A program made the translations under genes and the position numbers. From contig CAYVKV010000012.1 of NCBI GenBank assembly GCA_964452355.1, positions 1 through 29,066 of the forward strand: a stretch of DNA of 29,066 bases, in the 5' to 3' direction. The notes beneath the pieces were generated by a model. It searched no databases, was not told the DNA's origin, and saw nothing but the letters and a program-made list of their open reading frames with translations. This stretch comes from UBA1450 sp964452355. GTDB taxonomy: Bacteria > Patescibacteriota > Microgenomatia > UBA1406 > GWC2-37-13. Positions 22,641 through 29,022 of the stretch are shown here, piece after piece. How positions within the stretch are numbered: the stretch's first letter is position 1; the number at the start of each line of letters is the position of its first letter.

Positions 22641-24044
22641 ATGATCAGAACTCGCATTGCTCCATCACCAACGGGTGAAGACATTCACATAGGCAATTTA
22701 TATACCGCATATATCAACTGGGCCTACGCCAAAAAAATGGGTGGAAAATTCATCGTTCGCATTGAAGATACCGATCGGACACGATTGGTCGAAGGAGCAG
22801 AAGCAAAGATTCTATCAACTCTTAAAGCCTATGGAGTTGATCCCGATGAAAGTGTTGAAGTTGGCGGTGAGTTTGAACCCTATCGTCAGTCGGAACGGCT
22901 TTCAATTTATAAAAAATATGCAGATGAATTGATCTCCAAAAACAAAGCGTATTACTGTATTTGTTCTCGCGAACGTCTTACAGAAGTGCGAGAGCAGATG
23001 AAAGCGCAAAAAATAGTCCCAAAATATGACAAATATTGTTTGGGAAGGCAAGATGAGGTAAAAAAGGAAATTGAAAAAGGCGCTGAATACGTCGTACGAC
23101 TCAATATCGCGGAAAACACCGAAGTCGTATTTGAAGACTTGATTCGCGGTGAGATCAAAATTAACACCAACAATCTTGATGATCAAGTTCTTATGAAGTC
23201 GGATGGATTTCCTACCTATCATCTGGCGGTCGTTGTGGATGATTATCTCATGAAAATCTCTCACGTGATTCGAGCTGAAGAATGGATCTCGTCAACACCA
23301 AAACACATTCTTTTGTATCAGGCATTTGGGTGGGAGCTACCGATATTTGCCCATCTTCCGATCCTGCGAAATCCTGATAAATCAAAGTTGTCGAAGCGCA
23401 AAAATCCTGTTTGGGCATCGTGGTATTTGGAGCAAGGATTTTTACCTGAAGCAGTACTCAATTACCTTGCGCTTATGGGATGGTCACATCCAGAAGAGAA
23501 AGAAATATTTGACCATGAAGAATTCGTCAAAGAGTTTACTTTGGAAAGAGTACGAGCAGTGGGACCGATATTTGATATCAAAAAACTTGAATGGATGAAT
23601 GGTCAATACATCATGAAAATGGAAAATACCAAACTCAAAACACTCATAATAGAGATGTATCAGGATAAAAAACTTGATGAAGTCGTTGTCGAAAAGTCGA
23701 CACCACTTATTAAAGAGCGGATCAAAAAAGTGAATGAATATTGGGATATTGCAGGGTTTTTATTTGAACGTCCTGAAAGTTATGAAAAAGACATATCGGA
23801 TCAAAAGGAATTGCTTACGTCGGTGGCTGATCGATTGCAGAAAGTAGAATTGTGGAGCGCGGATGCTATTGGATCTGCCATGCAAGATGTGGCAACAGAG
23901 AAAGAAGTAGCGTTTGGAAAATTCTTCATGACCATTCGTATTGCGATTTCCGGCAAAAAAATTACTCCACCATTGAATGAATCTATGGAGATATTGGGGA
24001 AAGAAGAGTGTATTGAGAGATTATTGAATGCTGCAAATCATTAG
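22641..24044 (+). CDS. gltX: Glutamyl-tRNA synthetase
   Basis: A 467-residue class I synthetase that charges tRNA-Glu, and possibly tRNA-Gln if the cell relies on GatCAB. It has the ATP-site signature RIAPSPTGEDIHIGN (HIGH equivalent), IEDTDRTR, a zinc motif with CIC and YDKYC (about 107-134), the KLSKRK loop (KMSKS equivalent) and VLNYLALMGW. The C-terminal anticodon-binding cage is present and of normal length. It is preceded by a leaderless-type promoter and followed by a hairpin with a T-run. Confidence 0.96.
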   Translation: MIRTRIAPSPTGEDIHIGNLYTAYINWAYAKKMGGKFIVRIEDTDRTRLVEGAEAKILSTLKAYGVDPDESVEVGGEFEPYRQSERLSIYKKYADELISKNKAYYCICSRERLTEVREQMKAQKIVPKYDKYCLGRQDEVKKEIEKGAEYVVRLNIAENTEVVFEDLIRGEIKINTNNLDDQVLMKSDGFPTYHLAVVVDDYLMKISHVIRAEEWISSTPKHILLYQAFGWELPIFAHLPILRNPDKSKLSKRKNPVWASWYLEQGFLPEAVLNYLALMGWSHPEEKEIFDHEEFVKEFTLERVRAVGPIFDIKKLEWMNGQYIMKMENTKLKTLIIEMYQDKKLDEVVVEKSTPLIKERIKKVNEYWDIAGFLFERPESYEKDISDQKELLTSVADRLQKVELWSADAIGSAMQDVATEKEVAFGKFFMTIRIAISGKKITPPLNESMEILGKEECIERLLNAANH

Positions 24045-24083
24045 TTTCATGTCTTTCTTCTTGTTTCGAGTTATTTCCTTGTC

Positions 24084-24121
24084 TCCCAAACTGCGATTTT
24101 GGGAAGGGTATTTCCTTTTTT
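24084..24121 (+). terminator. Putative terminator of gltX
   Basis: A 7-bp hairpin TCCCAAA/TTTGGGA with a 7-nt loop (24084-24104), then a short GGAA/TTCC stem directly followed by a T-run at 24115-24121. The first hairpin is separated from the T-run, so the second, weaker stem may be the functional one. It lies 40 bp after the gltX stop and also faces the end of the convergent gene. Confidence 0.5.
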
Positions 24122-24133
24122 AAATATATGAAT

Positions 24134-24904
24134 CTAGCAAAAATTTATTGTACATTTAAGTCCAGAGCCCATATAATTATTTGGAACGGGATCGGGTAGA
24201 ATTACTATTTTTGAGAAATCCAGAATATCAGAGATTCCCTGTAATTGGAAATACTCTACTAATTTCGGACAAATATATGTAATTCCGGAAAGAGGAGATC
24301 GCACGTAGTTAAGTAATTGATATTTCCAGTTAGGGTTTTGACCCGTCAACAACTCTGTTGGAATTTCACAAACAATATCGTCACTTAGTCTTCGGGGAAG
24401 CTCATTCCATTGACTAAAAGTTTGATCTATAGGGATAACGACTTTATCTCCAACTGTTGGCAAGTCTGCCCCAACAAATTGATCTATATGGGATTTCACT
24501 CGATACTTTTCCATAAATGGATAGAATGGAATTTTTGAAGCGGGTTCGACAAATGTGAGCTGATGATCGGGGAAAAAAGATCCCGCTCCTCGTACTCTTT
24601 CTTCATCAAACCAACCACGTGTATGTCCCCAAAACAAGTATTTTTTTCCAAGAACCAATAATCCACCTGCTGATTCCACATATTCTTCAAGTTGATTTTG
24701 TTTCGCCAGTCTAATGCGTTCCGGCAAACTATCATGATCTTTATAATGAAAAACAGACTCTCTGCCATTGTATTGATAAATATCCTGAATAAATCGATAT
24801 GGTGTATTTTGGACAGTCAGGCCTTCATTATTAGCAATAAAATGAGCGTTTTTTATCAACTCAGGAATGTCGTGTTTTTGACTAAAGAGTAAATGTTCGA
24901 ACAT
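24134..24904 (-). CDS. Compact guanidino-modifying-enzyme-like protein (PAD/DDAH fold candidate)
   Basis: A 256-residue protein with no close relative that I recognise, but with the catalytic layout of the amidinotransferase/deiminase superfamily: RFIQD (D41), close to the RWxQDE motif of protein-arginine deiminases; SHIDQF (H139, D141), matching the HxDxF motif; and GSGLKC near the C-terminus (C251), where the nucleophilic cysteine of DDAH and PAD lies. Length and the H-to-C spacing of about 112 residues fit a single-domain five-bladed propeller such as DDAH (about 255 residues). Cytoplasmic, no signal peptide. It is under a strong leaderless promoter whose spacer is an 18-bp palindrome. It would hydrolyse a guanidino group of arginine, a derivative or protein; this is inference from motifs. 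Confidence 0.5.
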   Translation of the reverse strand: MFEHLLFSQKHDIPELIKNAHFIANNEGLTVQNTPYRFIQDIYQYNGRESVFHYKDHDSLPERIRLAKQNQLEEYVESAGGLLVLGKKYLFWGHTRGWFDEERVRGAGSFFPDHQLTFVEPASKIPFYPFMEKYRVKSHIDQFVGADLPTVGDKVVIPIDQTFSQWNELPRRLSDDIVCEIPTELLTGQNPNWKYQLLNYVRSPLSGITYICPKLVEYFQLQGISDILDFSKIVILPDPVPNNYMGSGLKCTINFC

Positions 24905-24910
24905 AAATAA

Positions 24911-24939
24911 AGTATATCATACTATAGACCTATAGTAAA
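24911..24939 (-). promoter_or_regulatory. Leaderless promoter of the deiminase-like gene
   Basis: TTTACT (24934-24939), a 17-nt spacer and TATACT (24911-24916), then 6 nt to the ATG at 24904. Both boxes and the spacing are good, and the transcription start coincides with the start codon. Confidence 0.6.
24920..24937. promoter_or_regulatory. Palindromic operator candidate in the promoter spacer
   Basis: TACTATAG-AC-CTATAGTA, two 8-bp arms around a 2-bp centre, filling the space between -10 and -35 and covering part of the -35. A bound dimeric repressor would block the promoter. No regulator gene is adjacent. Confidence 0.5.
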
Positions 24940-24971
24940 TATTCTTTTGTAAGCATCTTATGGTGGTTAAA

Positions 24972-24986
24972 TACTTACGATAAGTA
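24972..24986. promoter_or_regulatory. Second short dyad in the divergent spacer
   Basis: TACTTA-CGA-TAAGTA, 6-bp arms, 35 bp from the operator candidate and starting with the same TACT. It lies in the 297-bp spacer (24905-25201) between the deiminase-like gene and the 25202 gene. Apart from the promoters and these dyads I see only AT-rich sequence and a 26-codon chance ORF there. Confidence 0.3.
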
Positions 24987-25164
24987 CTGAGAGAAATAGG
25001 TACTGGTGGTGAGCCTTCTCATTTGTACCCATAAACAATTTGCGTTTGTGGTAGTGCATACAAATTATAGTTATGATACTTTACAAAGTAAAATTGAGGA
25101 TGATATTCGATCAGGATTTTATATTGAATAAATCAATTCTCATATATATGTAATGAGCAGTATT

Positions 25165-25192
25165 TTGCAATAACGATTGTACATGTTATAGT
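25165..25192 (+). promoter_or_regulatory. Promoter of the 25202 gene
   Basis: TTGCAA (25165-25170), a 16-nt spacer and TATAGT (25187-25192). Nine nt separate the -10 from the ATG, so the leader is 0-3 nt. Confidence 0.5.
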
Positions 25193-25201
25193 AGAGATCA
25201 T

Positions 25202-25912
25202 ATGGGTGATGGAGCTACAACAGAAGTGTCAATTTCAAAACCATTATCCAGAAATGGTGTCGAAAAGTTCGCTAAAGATCAATCTATCTTTGCGGAAGAA
25301 GAAGGGCTTATACCAGTTGTTTTATCACTCAAAGGCGTGGCGCTTGGATTTTTGCAAAGAATGGGTGCGGAGCCGTGGCTTGTGCGTGCAGTGAGGAATG
25401 CAAGTCATTTAGATAGTATTGTTAGTGATATGATTCATGTAATTGGCGGACAGAGATTTATATTGCAAGAACTTCAAAAGTTGAAACCGGATATAACTTG
25501 GAATAGAGCGGGCACCCTTCAGAGGTGGAGCAATTCTGCAGGAAAAGGAAATTTAAAGTTATACACAAAAGAACAGTTAGATACTATCATTATTGATCGG
25601 GGTGAAAATGGACTTTTAGGGAGACCACTAAAGGCATCTAGTTTTCTGGGAAAGGTGTATCGACCTCACCCAGTAATGTACACGTTGACTCTTGATGATC
25701 TCATTTACGGTTTGGATAGGCAAGCAATCGGCATAGTATCAGAACATGAGTATGATTTGCGAGTGAAAAAGGGGGTAAGACCATGGCCAGAGTATCTGGC
25801 ATTTTGCCGTGATCGACTAAAAACTGAAGAAGTTGCAATACCTTTTCCTATTTCAGCAGGTGGTGGGCAATTTTCTACAAGTATTCTTAATGAGAATAAT
25901 CTTACTACTTAA
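25202..25912 (+). CDS. Hypothetical protein, unknown family
   Basis: A 236-residue soluble protein that I do not recognise. It is mixed alpha/beta by eye, with a hydrophobic helix near residues 38-52 (IPVVLSLKGVALGFLQRMG), a segment LKPDITWNRAGTLQRWSNSAGKG, and a region with several Arg and Asp (LDDLIYGLDRQAIGIVSEHEYDLRVKKGVRPWPEYLAFCRDRL). There is no signal peptide, membrane helix or metal motif. It has its own near-leaderless promoter and no operon partner. The low-complexity tail ends GGGQFSTSILNENNLTT. Probably an accessory gene, to judge from its neighbours. Confidence 0.6.
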   Translation: MGDGATTEVSISKPLSRNGVEKFAKDQSIFAEEEGLIPVVLSLKGVALGFLQRMGAEPWLVRAVRNASHLDSIVSDMIHVIGGQRFILQELQKLKPDITWNRAGTLQRWSNSAGKGNLKLYTKEQLDTIIIDRGENGLLGRPLKASSFLGKVYRPHPVMYTLTLDDLIYGLDRQAIGIVSEHEYDLRVKKGVRPWPEYLAFCRDRLKTEEVAIPFPISAGGGQFSTSILNENNLTT

Positions 25913-25957
25913 TGATATGTTATAGATCAGTTATGAATTGTTTCTGCACTCTTCAAC

Positions 25958-26101
25958 GTGTTTATTTACAGGCGAAGAACACGGCCTCAAATATTTCTTA
26001 CGAACAGAATGCTGGCTTATGAGCTTGTCCGAAAGCTTCTCGAAGTCAGAAAACCTTCAGAAGATAGTTATCTGATGTTGCTAAACATGCAAAGAAAATA
26101 A
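25958..26101 (+). other. Possible 47-codon ORF or gene remnant
   Basis: From a GTG at 25958 the frame reads through IFLTNRMLAYELVRKLLEVRKPSED to a stop at 26099-26101. The sequence is amphipathic and protein-like, unlike most chance ORFs here, but no promoter or ribosome site precedes the GTG. It may be the tail of a degraded gene. The rest of the 209-bp spacer (25913-26121) holds only the promoter of the next gene. Confidence 0.25.
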
Positions 26102-26109
26102 TCCCATAG

Positions 26110-26115
26110 TATAAT
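26110..26115 (+). promoter_or_regulatory. -10 box of leaderless promoter for the 26122 gene
   Basis: Consensus TATAAT exactly 6 nt before the ATG at 26122; the -35 (ATGCAA at 26087-26092) is weak. Confidence 0.5.
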
Positions 26116-26121
26116 TGCATA

Positions 26122-26769
26122 ATGGAATATGTAGCTAATGGTAGAAGCGCTCGGGTTTATCGTCTTTCTGGAGATGAGCCTCAAGCTCGTATTCAGCGCG
26201 CTCAATTAGTCCGCAAAGAGGGGCATGAAAACCCCCTAAACTACGCGATATTATATTGTATTCACGATATATGTCACACTGCTTTCCCAGAACATTTTGC
26301 TGAAGTGGTATCGTGTGGCGTTGATATGAGAAGCTCATCAGTGAATTTAGACGAAGGAGGCATTCCGTCATATCGACCGAATCATCGCCTCTATTTCAAA
26401 GAATTGGATGTTCCAAAAGAACATCATCATTTTGGATCACAAGCCTCTATTGGGTTGCATGGTGAGAAGCTGAGCACCTGTGGATGTTTTGATTGTACAA
26501 AACATCGCTTGATTCATGATGAAAATAGAAAGAGAATGTGTGAATTATCACAAGAATTAAAAGGATATGGCATTATTACTCCATGGGATGACCTAAGTGA
26601 TTGGTGTGTAGATTCAACGGGGAGTATTGTGTTTTTTGAAGCTGACTTATTTCTTACTGCAGTATTTAGAAATAGATTCAATGAGTTTGATTTTGAACCA
26701 AAAGTCGGCGGGCGAGTATTGAAGCAACTGGCGTTTGTCGAAAATAGTGGGTATATCGATCGGTTTTAA
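26122..26769 (+). CDS. Hypothetical protein with faint kinase-like layout
   Basis: 215 residues, not recognised with confidence. The N-terminus (NGRSARVYRLSG) looks like a glycine-rich beta-hairpin, the middle contains a hinge-like YFKELDVP, and DWCVDSTGSIVFFEADLF near residue 175 resembles the metal-binding strand pair of aminoglycoside-phosphotransferase-like kinases, with EAD where DFG or DFE would be. A canonical HxD catalytic loop is missing, so it may be a pseudokinase or unrelated. A cysteine cluster CGCFDCTKH (about 130) could bind zinc. It ends 20 bp before the first tRNA-derived repeat. Confidence 0.5.
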   Translation: MEYVANGRSARVYRLSGDEPQARIQRAQLVRKEGHENPLNYAILYCIHDICHTAFPEHFAEVVSCGVDMRSSSVNLDEGGIPSYRPNHRLYFKELDVPKEHHHFGSQASIGLHGEKLSTCGCFDCTKHRLIHDENRKRMCELSQELKGYGIITPWDDLSDWCVDSTGSIVFFEADLFLTAVFRNRFNEFDFEPKVGGRVLKQLAFVENSGYIDRF

Positions 26770-26788
26770 GAGGAATTAGTTTTATTGG

Positions 26789-26818
26789 TTTGGGGTGACC
26801 GACGGGATTCGAACCCAG
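26789..26818 (-). repeat. tRNA-His 3'-end fragment, copy 1 (att-like)
   Basis: On the minus strand this reads as the T-loop (TTCGAAT), T-stem strand CCCGT, acceptor strand CGGTCAC, C73 and CCA of a tRNA. C73 before CCA is the hallmark of tRNA-His. The 5' T-stem strand (CTGGG) no longer pairs fully, and the rest of the cloverleaf is absent. The first 20 bp (26789-26808) are identical to copy 2 at 28061. 3' tRNA ends are usual crossover sites of integrases, so I read this as an attachment-site remnant. Confidence 0.6.
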
Positions 26819-26872
26819 ATGGAAAGCACGCATGTTCTTTTTAACCATCAATAGGTTCAACTAAAGGGTTAT

Positions 26873-27964
26873 CTAAATACTATCAAGTATTTGAAGTAAT
26901 CCAATATTTGCAAAAACCCTCTGATTTTTATGTATTGAAAGATCTTGAATCACCTTGTGCTTAGATAATGTTTCTAAATACCTTTTGCATGTTGTCAAAG
27001 GTATGCTAGTAGCCTTACTAACTAATGGAGCTGTAACATAATATTTCTTAAACATGTGTTCAAGTACACGTATTAGTCCTATGTTTGCATTTTCCTTTTG
27101 AATTTTTTCTCTGCTCGTTTTAAAGAGATTGTCAATTTTTAATCCGATTTCCAAAGAAAGTTTAGCTTGCTCTTCAAGACCTTTTAGAAAAAATAGCAGC
27201 CATTTATACCATTCCTGATTCTGATCAACACTTGAAAGCGCATCCATATATTCATCTCTATTTTTTTCAAAATACCCACTAGGATAGAGAATAGGAAGCT
27301 TAAGCACTTCGTTTTTTATCAAAAATAAGGTTATAAATAATCTACCGGTTCTTCCGTTACCATCTTCAAAAGGATGTATCCCTTCAAACCTATGATGTAT
27401 AACTCCTGCAGCTATTAAAGGATGAATAGTTCCATAATTTAATATGAAATCCTCCAAACTATTAAGCAAACCTTCTACATGAGTTGCATCTGGTGCAACG
27501 TACCTTGATTCACCTTTTTTTGTACCTTCTTGCCCGATCCATGCATCATCCTTTCTAAATTGACCCGGATGCTTTTCTTTGCCACGAACTCCCTGAAGAA
27601 GTGTTTTATGAACCTCTCTCATAACTAACTTATTTAAGGGATAGTTTTTTATTATCTTTAATCCAACTAGCATAGCCTCTTCATAATTAACAATTTCTGA
27701 TGCATCAATTACCTCTTCTTTTGTCTGTTCTAAGATATTGATTTTGTATGCATCACCTATGCTGGCCTGAGTTCCTTCTAGACGAGAACTAGATTCTGCT
27801 TCCTTGCCTAAAATAGGATGCATAAGTAAATTAGGATTATGTAATATTCTATCTAGTTGATTAAGACTACCTATAGCTCCTTGCGTATTTGCGAGCTGAT
27901 TTGCTAGCTCTTCGGTATAAATGTCAACCAAATGTGGTGGGAAAGTGTGATCTAGAATACTCAT
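26873..27964 (-). CDS. Fic domain protein (class II, N-terminal inhibitory helix) with C-terminal winged helix
   Basis: 363 residues. The Fic motif HPFEDGNGRTGR (197-208) is intact, so it should transfer AMP (or another nucleotide moiety) to hydroxyl side chains. The inhibitory motif SSRLEG (S59-E63-G64) lies in the N-terminal Fic_N helix, making this a class II, self-inhibited enzyme. The C-terminus (about 310-355, APLVSKATSIPLTTCKRYLETLSKHKVI) is a winged-helix DNA-binding domain, typical of chromosomal stand-alone Fic proteins that may regulate their own promoter. It is bracketed by 20-bp direct repeats derived from a tRNA 3' end and is more AT-rich than its neighbours, which suggests horizontal arrival. 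No antitoxin gene is adjacent. Confidence 0.93.
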   Translation of the reverse strand: MSILDHTFPPHLVDIYTEELANQLANTQGAIGSLNQLDRILHNPNLLMHPILGKEAESSSRLEGTQASIGDAYKINILEQTKEEVIDASEIVNYEEAMLVGLKIIKNYPLNKLVMREVHKTLLQGVRGKEKHPGQFRKDDAWIGQEGTKKGESRYVAPDATHVEGLLNSLEDFILNYGTIHPLIAAGVIHHRFEGIHPFEDGNGRTGRLFITLFLIKNEVLKLPILYPSGYFEKNRDEYMDALSSVDQNQEWYKWLLFFLKGLEEQAKLSLEIGLKIDNLFKTSREKIQKENANIGLIRVLEHMFKKYYVTAPLVSKATSIPLTTCKRYLETLSKHKVIQDLSIHKNQRVFANIGLLQILDSI

Positions 27965-27967
27965 ATT

Positions 27968-27993
27968 AGACCAATAATACAGAATTATGGTCT
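27968..27993. promoter_or_regulatory. Imperfect palindrome across the fic promoter spacer
   Basis: Arms of about 10 bp (AGACCAATAAT against ATTATGGTCT, one extra A) span the -10 box and spacer of the fic promoter. It is a plausible site for autoregulation by the protein's own winged-helix domain. Confidence 0.4.
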
Positions 27994-28002
27994 GATTGTC
28001 AA
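27974..28002 (-). promoter_or_regulatory. Strong promoter of the fic gene
   Basis: Perfect TTGACA (27997-28002), a 17-nt spacer and TATTAT (27974-27979), with 9 nt to the ATG at 27964. The leader is about 2-3 nt. Confidence 0.7.
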
Positions 28003-28008
28003 TTACTT

Positions 28009-28024
28009 AGTCCATAGATGGACT
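28009..28024. promoter_or_regulatory. Upstream dyad at the fic promoter
   Basis: AGTCCA-TAGA-TGGACT, perfect 6-bp arms just upstream of the -35 box. It resembles the AGACC/GGTCT ends of the spacer palindrome, so the two may be related sites for one regulator. Confidence 0.35.
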
Positions 28025-28060
28025 GATTCTATTTAGCCCTTTCTAATAGCCTAATTTCCT

Positions 28061-28092
28061 TTTGGGGTGACCGACGGGATACCTATCGAACC
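28061..28092 (-). repeat. tRNA-His 3'-end fragment, copy 2 (att-like)
   Basis: Identical to copy 1 over 28061-28080 (CCA, C73, acceptor strand and T-stem strand), then 5 extra bases (ACCTA) interrupt the match before TCGAACC resumes. The 1272-bp offset from copy 1 contains only the fic gene and its promoter. Confidence 0.6.
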
Positions 28093-28122
28093 TAAGCCAA
28101 GATTACGCTACAAGAGTGATGT

Positions 28123-28128
28123 TATAAT
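28123..28128 (+). promoter_or_regulatory. -10 box of leaderless promoter for the 28135 gene
   Basis: Consensus TATAAT exactly 6 nt before the ATG at 28135. Confidence 0.55.
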
Positions 28129-28134
28129 GATAAA

Positions 28135-28917
28135 ATGGAAGGAACCAGCACAGGTTTGATATTTGAACATCTTCAAGAGGAGCATTTACCTCTCCAATCT
28201 ATTATTTCCCCAGACCAAAACGGCGCTTTCATTAAAAGTCCGGAATCGCTTCCACTAACTCTAAACTGTAGCGGAATATACCCTTATATGAGTCGGTTGT
28301 CTAATTTAAGTTCACATTCACCGGTTGAACATGCGGTTTTTCTGTCTCCTGATAATGAGTCTGAATGGAAAGAAGTGGTGGAGATGGCGAAAGGTAATGG
28401 AGGATCGATATATCTTGATAAAACCCTCCAACAAATTAACAACGGAGATATAGTAGTGTTACATGATCATCCAATACCTTTCAATCTTAAAGATCGCAGG
28501 CCGGATGAACCAATGGCAGAAGATAATCTATCGATGAGAGATCTAATGCTTCTTATAAATGGTATCGGGGGTAACAAGCCTCCCAGACTTTTTGGTACTA
28601 TTCATGGAAATTCTGCTATTATGGCAGTAAGAACAGACAGTACAAAAGTGATAGATAAACCGACATTTAAAGATAAAGCTAGCCTTGTCAGCGACTTCAT
28701 CGCTTTCCAAGTCGCCCTCTTTGGGAGGGTTGTTCAACAAGTTACTGCAGATCTCATTGAAGACAAATTAGGTTGTGAGCTTACTTCAGATCCTTTGATG
28801 AATTTGGGAGCAAAAGAAGCGCGAGCCTTTAACTTAAAGTTTGCCAAACAGTACGGACTCGCATTATATCAAATAAACAATATACACCGAACTTTGATTG
28901 CCAAGAAAATAGAGTGA
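28135..28917 (+). CDS. JAMM/MPN-like metalloprotease candidate, otherwise hypothetical
   Basis: A 260-residue protein without a clear family. Residues 105-140 read DIVVLHDHPIPF, then after a charged loop NLSMRDLMLL: H110-x-H112-P with S133 and D136. That is the zinc-binding order of JAMM/MPN isopeptidases (HxHP, then SxxD), though the 20-residue gap between HP and S is longer than usual. E65 in SPVEHAVFLSPD could be the catalytic glutamate. After it comes a strand pair (LFGTIHGNSAIMAVRT) and a helical C-terminus. If correct, it would cleave isopeptide or peptide bonds, or act on a small-molecule adduct. It lies between tRNA-derived repeats 2 and 3 and has its own leaderless promoter. Confidence 0.5.
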   Translation: MEGTSTGLIFEHLQEEHLPLQSIISPDQNGAFIKSPESLPLTLNCSGIYPYMSRLSNLSSHSPVEHAVFLSPDNESEWKEVVEMAKGNGGSIYLDKTLQQINNGDIVVLHDHPIPFNLKDRRPDEPMAEDNLSMRDLMLLINGIGGNKPPRLFGTIHGNSAIMAVRTDSTKVIDKPTFKDKASLVSDFIAFQVALFGRVVQQVTADLIEDKLGCELTSDPLMNLGAKEARAFNLKFAKQYGLALYQINNIHRTLIAKKIE

Positions 28918-29001
28918 TGAAAGCTTTAAAACTGAAGAAAGAAACTCAGTTAATCTAGATATTTCGTTAAATGGAGATTGTTACATATTACCTAATATGT
29001 A

Positions 29002-29022
29002 TTGGGGTGACGGCACCGTCAC
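29002..29022 (-). repeat. Acceptor-only tRNA-like palindrome, copy 3
   Basis: On the minus strand, GTGACGG-TG-CCGTCAC is followed by C and CCA: a 7-bp acceptor stem, C73 and CCA of a tRNA-His-like end with the tRNA body reduced to 2 nt. It shares TTGGGGTGAC with copies 1 and 2. The remaining bases to the window end show no gene. Confidence 0.45.

Noticed and set aside
25072..25152. 26-codon ORF in the spacer before the 25202 gene
   Set aside because: Short, AT-rich, with the -10-like box only one base before its ATG; no protein features.
26678..26860. 60-codon minus-strand ORF across the end of the 26122 gene
   Set aside because: It overlaps a better-supported gene and the tRNA-derived repeat, with arginine- and histidine-rich chance composition.
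26791..26866. A complete tRNA gene on the minus strand
   Set aside because: Only the 3' quarter (T-loop to CCA) fits; the place where the 5' acceptor strand should be does not pair, and no D-arm or anticodon arm can be drawn.
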